DNA of 64,000 nt from Oscillospiraceae bacterium (GTDB lineage Bacteria; Bacillota; Clostridia; Oscillospirales; Oscillospiraceae): assembly GCA_017398725.1 (NCBI GenBank), contig JAFQFA010000015.1:33806-97805 (forward strand). The letters are read 5' to 3'. Below, piece by piece: positions 9,437-15,246 of the stretch (its first letter is position 1; each line of letters begins with the position of its first letter). The notes below the pieces were generated by a model. That model saw only the letters and a list, made by a program, of their open reading frames with translations, was not told the DNA's origin and searched no databases. The position numbers and the translations under genes were made by a program.

Positions 9437-9565
9437 CATAAAGGTGAAGATTTTTCATTCCTACCTCTCTTTTCAAGGGATCTCCCCGGCACCGACCGGT
9501 CATCGGTGTCGGGGAAACTCTTTGTACAAAAATCCGCCCCGGGAAAATCCCGGGGCGGTTTGTGT
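9437..9565 (+). ncRNA. Candidate small RNA
   Basis: Between the plus promoter at 9404 and the terminator ending near 9560 there is no credible ORF but a strong imperfect stem (CCCCGGCACCGA with TCGGTGTCGGGG, 9484-9515). Promoter, stem and terminator spacing fit a transcript of about 125 bases. The second hairpin also serves the convergent lipoprotein gene, so antisense regulation of its 3' end is possible. This is inferred from layout only. Confidence 0.35.
9534..9558. terminator. Bidirectional terminator
   Basis: Ten-base stem CCGCCCCGGG/CCCGGGGCGG. The minus-strand tail is ATTTTTGT (for the lipoprotein gene) and the plus-strand tail is TTTGTGTTTTATT (for the candidate small RNA). Confidence 0.85.
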
Positions 9566-9566
9566 T

Positions 9567-10442
9567 TTATTGGAAGGACAGTTTTACCGGATCGGTGTCT
9601 TTGATGGTTTTCCATGTTTCCGTGTTGAAAATGTGGAAGGAAAATTCCAGCTGCTCTATTTTCTCAATGCCATTCTCCTCCAGATCGGAGTTCAAAAAGG
9701 TAATCCCTGCCACCGCGTGTTTTCCCGGCAGGACCTCTTGGGAAAAGAGCGTCTCTACCATAAAGCCGTTGATGGAGGTCTCCCGGGTCTGCACCGTAAC
9801 AGACTTGCTGCCGCCGTTATAGATATACACCTGCAGCTCCGGTCCTAAAATGGAATCCTTTTCAGAAAGGCCCTTGGCGATCACTTTGATATCATCCCCC
9901 TCATATACCGGTGTTCCGGTATGGTCGTAGGTATAGGAAAAGGTGTCAGCCAAAGATGTTTTTACTTGGATCTGCTCAGAATCAAGGTAGGCATCCCAAT
10001 CCTCCGTGGTAAATACATGGAAAGAAAACTCCAGATCCGCAATTTGAGTAATGCCGCTGCGCTCCAGATCCGCAGACAGGAAGGTAATGGCATCGTTGGC
10101 CTTTTTGCCTGCTGCCACATCCGCAGAGAACATGGTCTCCACCATATAGCCGTTAACGGAAACATTCCGGCACTGCACTGTCAGGTTCTTATCGGAATTG
10201 TTTTCGATCAGCAATTTCAGCTCTGTACCGAACAGAGAATCGGTGTCCAGCTCCTTCACCTGAATTTTCAGATCCTTCTGCTCCAGAATCACTGCCGGCG
10301 CAACGGTTGCCTGCTGGGCATTTTGGCTTCCGCCTACACTTCCGGAGGAATCCGGCAGAAGAAGTTCCCCGTCTCCGCCACCGCAAGCTGCCAGAAATAC
10401 CGCCATCCAACATGCCAGCATCATACAAATAAGTTTTTTCAT
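9567..10442 (-). CDS. Two-repeat lipoprotein of unknown function
   Basis: A 291-residue exported lipoprotein: signal peptide with lipobox LAAC (cysteine near 20), a short Gly/Ser linker, then two tandem copies of a domain of about 110 residues. The copies share the blocks LxVxIxN, SVNGYMVET / SINGFMVET, AGKKA / PGKHA, ITFLSADLE / ITFLNSDLE, and LEFSFHVF / LEFSFHIF. The blocks suggest an immunoglobulin-like beta-sandwich of the kind found in Firmicutes surface proteins. No catalytic residues were recognised. It is divergent from a small XRE regulator; its promoter region carries two inverted repeats, so repression by that regulator is likely. Confidence 0.85.
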   Translation of the reverse strand: MKKLICMMLACWMAVFLAACGGGDGELLLPDSSGSVGGSQNAQQATVAPAVILEQKDLKIQVKELDTDSLFGTELKLLIENNSDKNLTVQCRNVSVNGYMVETMFSADVAAGKKANDAITFLSADLERSGITQIADLEFSFHVFTTEDWDAYLDSEQIQVKTSLADTFSYTYDHTGTPVYEGDDIKVIAKGLSEKDSILGPELQVYIYNGGSKSVTVQTRETSINGFMVETLFSQEVLPGKHAVAGITFLNSDLEENGIEKIEQLEFSFHIFNTETWKTIKDTDPVKLSFQ

Positions 10443-10484
10443 AATCTCATCCTTTCTTTTTGGGTCACTTTGTTCCGCTACTTA

Positions 10485-10513
10485 ATTTTAGACATTTTCC
10501 GTCTATTTGTCAA
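10485..10513 (-). promoter_or_regulatory. Promoter of the two-repeat lipoprotein
   Basis: Near-consensus TTGACA, 17-base spacer, TAAAAT on the minus strand. The spacer contains the inverted repeat TAGAC-7-GTCTA (10489-10505), well placed for repressor binding. Confidence 0.8.
10489..10505. promoter_or_regulatory. Candidate operator inside the lipoprotein promoter
   Basis: Inverted repeat TAGAC ATTTTCC GTCTA between the -35 and -10 boxes. It resembles, but is not identical to, the palindrome at 10514-10530, so both may be read by the adjacent XRE protein. Confidence 0.45.
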
Positions 10514-10530
10514 TAGATAGTTTCTATCTA
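10514..10530. promoter_or_regulatory. Candidate operator between divergent genes
   Basis: Perfect seven-base inverted repeat TAGATAG TTT CTATCTA, immediately upstream of the lipoprotein -35 box and about 28 bases before the XRE start. Likely autoregulatory site of the XRE repressor. Confidence 0.55.
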
Positions 10531-10557
10531 GGTTAAACTGTTACCGAGGTGACTGCA

Positions 10558-10791
10558 ATGGAACTTTCTTTTGGCGAAAAGATCCGGAACTTGCGAGAAG
10601 ACAATGATCTGAATCAGACCCAGCTGGGAGAAGCCGTAGGCATGACCCAACGGAAGATCTCCTATATTGAATGCGGAAAATACGAGCCCAGTCTGGAAGA
10701 TATTACCGCTCTTTGCCGGTTCTTCCGGGTCAGTGCCGACTACTTGCTGGGTCTGCCGGATTACCGGAAGGAAACAACAGGATGTAAATAG
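10558..10791 (+). CDS. Small XRE-family transcriptional regulator
   Basis: A 77-residue protein that is almost wholly a Cro/C1-type helix-turn-helix: FGEKIRNLRE, NQTQLGEAVGMTQRKISYIE, then the usual LCRFFRVSADYLLG ending. A short tail follows and no sensor domain is seen. The ATG at 10558 has GAGGTG six bases upstream; a GTG three codons earlier is possible but lies within that site. Probably a dimeric repressor of itself and of the divergent lipoprotein gene, through the inverted repeats between them. A convergent terminator separates it from the next gene. Confidence 0.93.
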   Translation: MELSFGEKIRNLREDNDLNQTQLGEAVGMTQRKISYIECGKYEPSLEDITALCRFFRVSADYLLGLPDYRKETTGCK

Positions 10792-10860
10792 CATCCGACT
10801 TGGGTATCATCACTATACTACAGAAACACTGCGAAATCTGTCGAAAACCGTCACATAGAA

Positions 10861-10900
10861 AAAGCGCGTGCTGCGAAAAATCTCGCAACACGCGCTTTTA
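10861..10900. terminator. Bidirectional terminator between convergent genes
   Basis: Long stem AAAGCGCGTG-TGCGA with TCGCA-CACGCGCTTT, A-rich before and T-rich after, between the XRE gene and the LURP-one-like gene. Confidence 0.85.
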
Positions 10901-10939
10901 TTCAAATGATTGGTTTAGGGCCCTATGGAGTCGTCCACC

Positions 10940-11428
10940 TCAATGATTATTGGATGCTTCCTCTTGGGCATCCAACACGCAGTCGATGGTCAGCACCACC
11001 GCCAATGCGATAATCTCATCTTTGGCATCACGAATATCCAGCTCATAGCTGTCACCCCAGCTCATCCACTCCTTGCGGATCGCTACAATGGGATAGCCGT
11101 TTTGGGTGATCTGATAGTCATGGGCCATAAAGCTGCCATCAATTTCCCAGCCCAGACCCTCTATGGTGTACTTAGGAAACAGGAAGGTAAATTCTTTTTT
11201 GATCTCAGCCACCTGCCGCTCATTGCAAAACACATAAAACCGGGGTAAAAAGCTCCAAACCTCCTGCTTGATAAAGGCCACTTCCCTGCCGTGGATATCA
11301 TAAATATGGAGTTTCTTACCAAAGGAGAACACTTCCCCTTCCACATAGTAGCGATCCCGGCCTGTCTCATCCTTAACCGTAAACTTATCTCCCCAACTGA
11401 AAACCTTTTGTTTTATGTATAGATGCAT
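10940..11428 (-). CDS. LURP-one-related (YxjI-like) protein
   Basis: A 162-residue protein of the LURP-one-related/Tubby-like beta-barrel family. The pattern is regular strands such as YIKQKVFSWGDKFTVKD, GEVFSFGKKLHIYD and VWSFLPRFYVF, then a C-terminal hydrophobic helix (IIALAVVLTIDCVLDA) that runs through the barrel in this fold. The start at 11428 is preceded by GGAGG with seven-base spacing; an upstream in-frame ATG lies before that site. Bacterial members have no firm function; phospholipid binding has been proposed for the wider Tubby-like group. It stands alone between terminators. Confidence 0.85.
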   Translation of the reverse strand: MHLYIKQKVFSWGDKFTVKDETGRDRYYVEGEVFSFGKKLHIYDIHGREVAFIKQEVWSFLPRFYVFCNERQVAEIKKEFTFLFPKYTIEGLGWEIDGSFMAHDYQITQNGYPIVAIRKEWMSWGDSYELDIRDAKDEIIALAVVLTIDCVLDAQEEASNNH

Positions 11429-11523
11429 ACCCTTTCCTCCCATCATGGTTTCTATCTGTATTTTATCATTTTCCGGTTTTAAATACAATCCCCGCACTTA
11501 AGAGAAAAATTTGAAGAAAACAC

Positions 11524-11552
11524 TTGACAAACGGCACAACCTTGGCTATAAT
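11524..11552 (+). promoter_or_regulatory. Promoter of tRNA-Val(GAC)
   Basis: Perfect consensus TTGACA, 17-base spacer, TATAAT, 14 bases before the tRNA 5' end. Confidence 0.92.
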
Positions 11553-11565
11553 CACTCATGCCCAT

Positions 11566-11642
11566 GGACGATTAGCTCAGCTGGCTAGAGCATCCGCTTG
11601 ACGTGCGGAAGGTCATAGGTTCGAGTCCTATATCGTCCACCA
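11566..11642 (+). tRNA. tRNA-Val(GAC)
   Basis: Cloverleaf of 77 bases with the CCA end encoded. The acceptor stem GGACGAT pairs with ATCGTCC, the anticodon loop is TTGACGT between TCCGC and GCGGA, and the T-arm is ATAGG-TTCGAGT-CCTAT. Reads GUC and GUU. A single-gene transcript is expected from the flanking promoter and terminator. Confidence 0.97.
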
Positions 11643-11649
11643 GAAAAAG

Positions 11650-11673
11650 AAACCACACCATTCGGTGTGGTTT
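11650..11673 (+). terminator. Terminator of tRNA-Val(GAC)
   Basis: Stem AAACCACACC/GGTGTGGTTT followed by TTCTTTTTCTC. Confidence 0.9.
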
Positions 11674-11684
11674 TTCTTTTTCTC

Positions 11685-11842
11685 TGTGGACTTAGGACTC
11701 GAACCCATCGCAGTGCAAGGCTCCGGTGGAGCCTTGCTGCAACCAGTTCAAAAACTGGTTGCTACCTTGATTACTCGAGTCCTATATTAGATCTATCGTT
11801 ATCGCAACACCCAAACGGACTGGGTTTTCTTTTTCTCTACGG
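11685..11842. repeat. Inverted tRNA 3'-end copy plus degenerate terminator duplication
   Basis: Beyond the terminator, 11685-11705 contains GTGGAC and TAGGACTCGAACC, the reverse complements of the acceptor and T-arm of the preceding tRNA-Val. Two hairpins follow (GCAAGGCTCC/GGAGCCTTGC and GCAACCAGTT/AACTGGTTGC), then a direct degraded copy of the tRNA end (CTCGAGTCCTATAT, 11773) and a terminator-like TTTTCTTTTTCTC. No ORF is present. Confidence 0.6.
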
Positions 11843-11848
11843 ACTATA

Positions 11849-11870
11849 GGGCGGGGGCTTGCGCCCGCCG
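11849..11870. repeat. GC-rich palindromic repeat, left copy
   Basis: A 22-base near-palindrome (GGGCGGGGGCTTGC followed by GCCCGCCG). A copy in the opposite orientation lies at 12541-12562 on the other side of the AT-rich kinase gene, with one substitution. Confidence 0.6.
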
Positions 11871-11955
11871 AAAGACATCAAACCGAGACATTGAAAGTAT
11901 ATGGTTCATGTGATATAATCCATTCGAAAAACTTGAATTTTTAGGGATGATTGAG

Positions 11956-12468
11956 ATGATTATTTTAATTACCGGAGCATCGCATACAGGCAAAACTGCA
12001 CTTGCTCAAAAGTTGCTGGAAAAATATAAATATCCGTATTTGTCTATTGACCATTTGAAAATGGGTTTAATTCGTAGTGGTAACACAGAACTTACCCCTA
12101 TGGACGATACGGAATTAATCGAATATTTGTGGCCGATTGTTCGGGAAATGATAAAAACTGCTATTGAAAACAAGCAGAACTTAATTGTCGAAGGTTGCTA
12201 TATTCCATTCGATTGGCAGAAGGACTTTGACTCTGAATATCTTGAAAACATCAGATATTACTGTCTTGTAATGAGTAAGGAATATATCAGAAACCACTTT
12301 GCTGACATAAAGAAACATGCAAATGTCATTGAAAGTCGTTTGGATGATGAATGGTGCACAATGGAGCGTGTGTTGGCAGATAATGCAGAAATGTTATCCC
12401 TTGCACAAAAGCATAATGTGAACTACATACTCATGAAAGATAAGTATGAAATCAATATTAATTTATAA
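11956..12468 (+). CDS. P-loop kinase-like protein of unknown substrate
   Basis: A 170-residue nucleotide-binding protein. Walker A GASHTGKT is at about 7-14, followed by an SIDHLKMGL segment (about 34) like the substrate-side aspartate motif of small-molecule kinases, and a hydrophobic strand LIVEGCYIPFDW at about 79. The pattern is that of adenylate/cytidylate-kinase-like or 2-phosphoglycerate-kinase-like proteins; the substrate is not recognisable. The start at 11956 has AGGG nine bases before it, while the ATG at 11947 abuts that site. The gene is AT-rich, unlike its neighbours, and is bracketed by inverted GC-rich repeats, so it looks horizontally acquired. Confidence 0.75.
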   Translation: MIILITGASHTGKTALAQKLLEKYKYPYLSIDHLKMGLIRSGNTELTPMDDTELIEYLWPIVREMIKTAIENKQNLIVEGCYIPFDWQKDFDSEYLENIRYYCLVMSKEYIRNHFADIKKHANVIESRLDDEWCTMERVLADNAEMLSLAQKHNVNYILMKDKYEININL

Positions 12469-12497
12469 CGACAACTTCCAATTTTCTGAAAAGATTA

Positions 12498-12524
12498 CCG
12501 CAGCATCCACCGTGGGTGCTGCGG
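12498..12524 (+). terminator. Terminator of the kinase-like gene
   Basis: Eleven-pair stem CCGCAGCATCC/GGGTGCTGCGG, 30 bases past the stop, with a weak tail TTGCTTATT. Confidence 0.7.
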
Positions 12525-12540
12525 TTGCTTATTGGGTTCG

Positions 12541-12562
12541 CGGCGGGAGCAAGCCCCCGCCC
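12541..12562. repeat. GC-rich palindromic repeat, right copy
   Basis: Inverted counterpart of 11849-11870. Followed by CTACCCGCC and another small hairpin (GGCTGC/GCAGCC near 12605). Related GC cores occur at 23280-23355 and 44648-44660. Confidence 0.6.
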
Positions 12563-12655
12563 TACCCGCCTATAACACGCCTATGCCTCATAGGAGATTG
12601 CCACGGCTGCATACGCAGCCTCTTATGACAGGGAAGGCGTATCCTGCATATAAAG

Positions 12656-12685
12656 AAGGGACAACCCGCAATCGGGTTGTCCCTT
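12656..12685 (-). terminator. Terminator of the apbE/NusG_II operon
   Basis: Thirteen-base perfect stem AAGGGACAACCCG/CGGGTTGTCCCTT just beyond the stop at 12691; T-rich on both sides, so possibly bidirectional. Confidence 0.85.
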
Positions 12686-12690
12686 GTTTT

Positions 12691-13047
12691 TCAGCCGGAT
12701 ACGCCGTCGACGGGTTGTGTGCCGGTGAATTCCAGCACCAGCCGGTTGGGCAGGCACACGATCTGGGCGCCCCTGTCGCAGTAGCCTCGCGCCATACAGT
12801 AATGGTCCGGGCAGCTTGCTTCCGTCACCGCCACTTTGCCGTCCTTGACCGTGATCACATTGGTACCCATGGCGGTAGTAACCGTGACCTGTGTGTCCGT
12901 GTTTAAGGGCAAAGTATAAAGCAGCTTCCCCTCAGAGATCACCTTTACTCCATCTGCCGGAGGACCGGGCATCAGCAGCCACAGGCTTAAGCCGATGCAC
13001 ACCGCCAGCACGGAAGCGATCACCAATATCCATGTTCTTGTTCTCAA
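12691..13047 (-). CDS. NusG domain II-containing protein
   Basis: A 118-residue protein with one N-terminal membrane helix (about 5-27) and an extracytoplasmic NusG_II domain: LLYTLPLNTD, a central strand pair, then the hallmark ASCPDHYCMARG with two cysteines and IVCLPNRLVLE with a third. Such proteins commonly neighbour ApbE and electron-transport genes in Firmicutes; their role is not established. Its start overlaps the apbE stop by four bases (ATGA), indicating translational coupling. The conserved cysteines may bind a cofactor or form a disulfide; that is inference. Confidence 0.9.
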   Translation of the reverse strand: MRTRTWILVIASVLAVCIGLSLWLLMPGPPADGVKVISEGKLLYTLPLNTDTQVTVTTAMGTNVITVKDGKVAVTEASCPDHYCMARGYCDRGAQIVCLPNRLVLEFTGTQPVDGVSG

Positions 13048-13961
13048 CGGGCGATCACCTCATATTCACAGCCACTGAGGGCTGCGCCCTGCGTGGCATA
13101 GATCTTGCCGGTATCCGTCACAAACACTGCTTCGAAATCCTCACTTTGCCGCCAAAAATCGGAGGCTTTCTCCAGCCCCATCACAAATAAGGCGGTGGAA
13201 AATACATCCGCGGTTAGACCGTCCGCACAAATTACAGTCACGGACCGCAAGCCGCTTTGGGCCGGCCTTCCCGTCTCCGGATCCAGTATATGATGGTAAC
13301 GGGTACCGTCTTTTTCAAAAAAGCGCTGATAATCCCCGGAGGTGACCACAGCCATTGTGCCTACTACGGACACCGTTCCCAGATAGTTCCCTCCGTCAGG
13401 GTTCTGAATGCCGATGACCCAAGGGGAATGGTCCTTCTTTTCTCCGTAAGTTTGGATATTGCCCCCCAGATTCAAAATTGCCCGGTCAACCCTCAGTGTT
13501 TCCAGAAGCTGAACCGCCTGCTGCCCGGTGTAGCCTTTCACCGCGCCGCCCAAATCCCATTGTACCGGCGCTTGCTGAAGCGCCGCTTCCTCAGGTACAC
13601 GATACGCCCCATCATAAAAGCCCCAAGCCCGGATATAACCGCCTAAGCGGGGATCAAATGCACCCTTTGTTCGCTTTGACAGTTCCTCTGCCCGTTGCAG
13701 AAAATCATGGGCATCTTGGGATACCACCGCGCCGCCGGCATTTAACCGCCCGACAATGGAGTTCCGGTCCATAGCAGACCATGTGTTTTCCGTTTCCTCA
13801 ATCAGTACTGCCAGCTTCTGTTGGGCGGCCTCGCTATCTTTTCCCCAAACCTGCAGATCCATCACCGTATCCATGGCAAACACCGTCTTTTGGGTATGGA
13901 CTGAACAGCCGGAAAGGCACAAAAATGCCAACGCCACCATACCGCAGATCCACTTTTTCAT
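13044..13961 (-). CDS. apbE: FAD:protein FMN transferase (ApbE family lipoprotein)
   Basis: Transfers FMN from FAD to a threonine of target flavoproteins outside the membrane. 305 residues: lipoprotein signal with LCLSGC lipobox, AMDTVMDLQVWG, the DLGGAVKGY segment, LNLGGNIQTYG, the YHHILDPETGRPA block and the metal-binding end DGLTADVFSTALFVMG. All typical ApbE landmarks are present, so it should be active. The ATG at 13961 has AGGAGGT at seven-base spacing; the ATG two codons upstream abuts that site. First gene of a pair with the NusG_II protein; the flavinylation target is not in this window. Confidence 0.95.
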   Translation of the reverse strand: MKKWICGMVALAFLCLSGCSVHTQKTVFAMDTVMDLQVWGKDSEAAQQKLAVLIEETENTWSAMDRNSIVGRLNAGGAVVSQDAHDFLQRAEELSKRTKGAFDPRLGGYIRAWGFYDGAYRVPEEAALQQAPVQWDLGGAVKGYTGQQAVQLLETLRVDRAILNLGGNIQTYGEKKDHSPWVIGIQNPDGGNYLGTVSVVGTMAVVTSGDYQRFFEKDGTRYHHILDPETGRPAQSGLRSVTVICADGLTADVFSTALFVMGLEKASDFWRQSEDFEAVFVTDTGKIYATQGAALSGCEYEVIAR

Positions 13962-13994
13962 GTCCATACCTCCTTTTATGGTATCTTTATCGGG

Positions 13995-14023
13995 AGTATA
14001 GCAAAAATATACGAGAAAATCAA
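13995..14023 (-). promoter_or_regulatory. Promoter of apbE operon
   Basis: TTGATT, 17-base spacer, TATACT on the minus strand, about 35 bases upstream of the apbE start. Confidence 0.7.
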
Positions 14024-14044
14024 TGTTTTATATTGGAAAACCTC

Positions 14045-14073
14045 TTGACTTTTGGAAATTGGGATGGTAAAAT
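14045..14073 (+). promoter_or_regulatory. Promoter of the rplU operon
   Basis: TTGACT, 17-base spacer, TAAAAT, followed by an untranslated leader of about 85 bases. Confidence 0.75.
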
Positions 14074-14079
14074 GTTCGA

Positions 14080-14160
14080 GCCGCATTGAATGGGCTAAAG
14101 TTGGTGCGCCCAAAACGCCCCGCCCTAAGAGCGAGACTACACAATATAAAGTAGGTGAAA
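14080..14160 (+). promoter_or_regulatory. Probable L21 leader
   Basis: Untranslated leader upstream of rplU with GC-rich complementary segments (GGGCTAAAGTTGG, GGTGCGCC, GGCGGGGC on the opposite arm). Position and layout match the L21 leader RNA of Firmicutes, thought to mediate ribosomal-protein autoregulation. Assigned by position and general appearance rather than a full structural match. Confidence 0.5.
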
Positions 14161-14163
14161 ACA

Positions 14164-14475
14164 ATGAAAGCAGTTATCGTGACCGGTGGTAAGCAGTATA
14201 CCGTCTCCGAGGGTGATGTCCTGTACATCGAGAAGCTGGAGGCCGAAGCTGAAGCTACCGTGAAGTTCGAGCAGGTTCTGGCAGTGCTGGATGGTGAGAA
14301 CTCCAAGATCGGCGCTCCCGTGGTTGAGGGTGCTTCCGTCGAGGCCAAGGTCATCAAGACCGGCAAGGCTAAGAAGGTCATCGTCTTCAAGTACAAGGCT
14401 AAGAAGAACGAGAAGAAGAAGCAGGGCCATCGTCAGCCCTACACCAAGGTGGAGATCACCAAGATCGCTCTGTAA
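14164..14475 (+). CDS. rplU: 50S ribosomal protein L21
   Basis: 103 residues starting [12 protein letters not shown], with the conserved [12 protein letters not shown] and the C-terminal [11 protein letters not shown] signature of L21. It binds 23S rRNA in the large subunit. The ATG at 14164 follows TAGGTG at suitable spacing; an upstream in-frame GTG lies inside the site. First gene of rplU-prp-rpmA, the standard Firmicutes arrangement, and the stop is followed two bases later by prp. Confidence 0.98.
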   Translation: MKAVIVTGGKQYTVSEGDVLYIEKLEAEAEATVKFEQVLAVLDGENSKIGAPVVEGASVEAKVIKTGKAKKVIVFKYKAKKNEKKKQGHRQPYTKVEITKIAL

Positions 14476-14477
14476 TT

Positions 14478-14801
14478 ATGACTAGATGCGAGTTTTTTAT
14501 GGACGGCGACAGAATCACTGGATTCTCCGTTGCCGGTCACAGCGGCTATGCCGAAGCCGGTGCAGACATTGTCTGCGCTGCGGTTTCCACCGCTGTCACC
14601 ATGGCCGAAGCCATCATCAATGAGGTGTGTGGCGCAAAGGCCAAGGTTCGGGTCAAAGAGGAAGACGCCCGCGTCACTCTGACCCTCCCCACTTCCTGTG
14701 ATGAAGAGGAAACAGTGCAGGCGGCTCTTTCCGGCCTGATGCTGACCCTTTTGAGCATCAAGGAAGATTATGAAGATTATATCGAAGTTTTGGAGGTGTA
14801 A
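14478..14801 (+). CDS. prp: Ribosomal-processing cysteine protease Prp
   Basis: 107-residue protease that removes the N-terminal extension of L27. Catalytic residues are visible in [19 protein letters not shown]: the histidine at about 21 and the cysteine at about 33. No strong ribosome site precedes it; the ATG is two bases after the rplU stop, suggesting translation by coupling. Lying between rplU and rpmA is typical, and the substrate motif is present in the next gene, which supports the function. Confidence 0.96.
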   Translation: MTRCEFFMDGDRITGFSVAGHSGYAEAGADIVCAAVSTAVTMAEAIINEVCGAKAKVRVKEEDARVTLTLPTSCDEEETVQAALSGLMLTLLSIKEDYEDYIEVLEV

Positions 14802-14805
14802 CACC

Positions 14806-15090
14806 ATGCTGAAAATTGGTATTCAGTTTTTCGCTCACCACAAGGGCGGCGGTTCTACCAAGAACGGTCGTGATTCCGAGGCTAAGCGTCTGGGCGTGAA
14901 GCGTGCCGACGGTCAGTTTGTTCTGGCCGGCAACATTCTGGTTCGCCAGAGAGGCACTCATATCCATCCCGGTGTCAATGTCGGTATCGGCAGTGATGAC
15001 ACTCTGTTCGCTCTGATTGACGGTACTGTCAAGTTCGAGCGCAAGGGTAAGGATCGCCGTCAGTGCTCCGTTTACGCCATCGAGCAGTAA
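14806..15090 (+). CDS. rpmA: 50S ribosomal protein L27 (with cleavable N-terminal extension)
   Basis: 94 residues. The precursor begins [19 protein letters not shown]: the first nine residues form the Firmicutes-type extension that Prp cleaves after the double phenylalanine, exposing the mature AHHKGGGS end that reaches the peptidyl-transferase centre. The rest is the L27 core, including [14 protein letters not shown] and [17 protein letters not shown] within the end of prp supplies the ribosome site. A terminator follows. Confidence 0.98.
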   Translation: MLKIGIQFFAHHKGGGSTKNGRDSEAKRLGVKRADGQFVLAGNILVRQRGTHIHPGVNVGIGSDDTLFALIDGTVKFERKGKDRRQCSVYAIEQ

Positions 15091-15117
15091 TCACGGATCA
15101 CCGAATAGCTTGCTAGA

Positions 15118-15143
15118 GGCTGCTGCAAACTACTGCAGCAGCC
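15118..15143 (+). terminator. Terminator of rplU-prp-rpmA
   Basis: Ten-base stem GGCTGCTGCA/TGCAGCAGCC followed by CCTTTTTTCTC. Confidence 0.9.
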
Positions 15144-15153
15144 CCTTTTTTCT

Positions 15154-15219
15154 CTGTACTGTGATAAATTTTAATTTAAAGGGCAGCTGCTCTTCAAATT
15201 GGAATTTATGACAGTACAG
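15154..15219. repeat. 66-base near-perfect palindrome between rpmA and obgE
   Basis: The arms CTGTACTGT...GGGCAG and CTGCTC...ACAGTACAG pair over about 33 positions, with only two true mismatches and several G-U pairs, so RNA from either strand would form a long hairpin. It contains AT-rich blocks like those in the repeat element at 23243. It lies 27 bases before the obgE start, inside its probable leader. Confidence 0.7.
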
Positions 15220-15246
15220 GCATCCATATTGATTGGAGGTTTTTCT

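Noticed and set aside
11685-11842. A second tRNA gene after tRNA-Val(GAC)
   Set aside because: Only 3'-end-like fragments are present, in mixed orientation; no D-arm or anticodon arm can be formed.
12469-12690. Small gene between the kinase-like gene and the NusG_II gene
   Set aside because: The open frames there cover repeats and a terminator, lack ribosome sites and have no plausible protein character.
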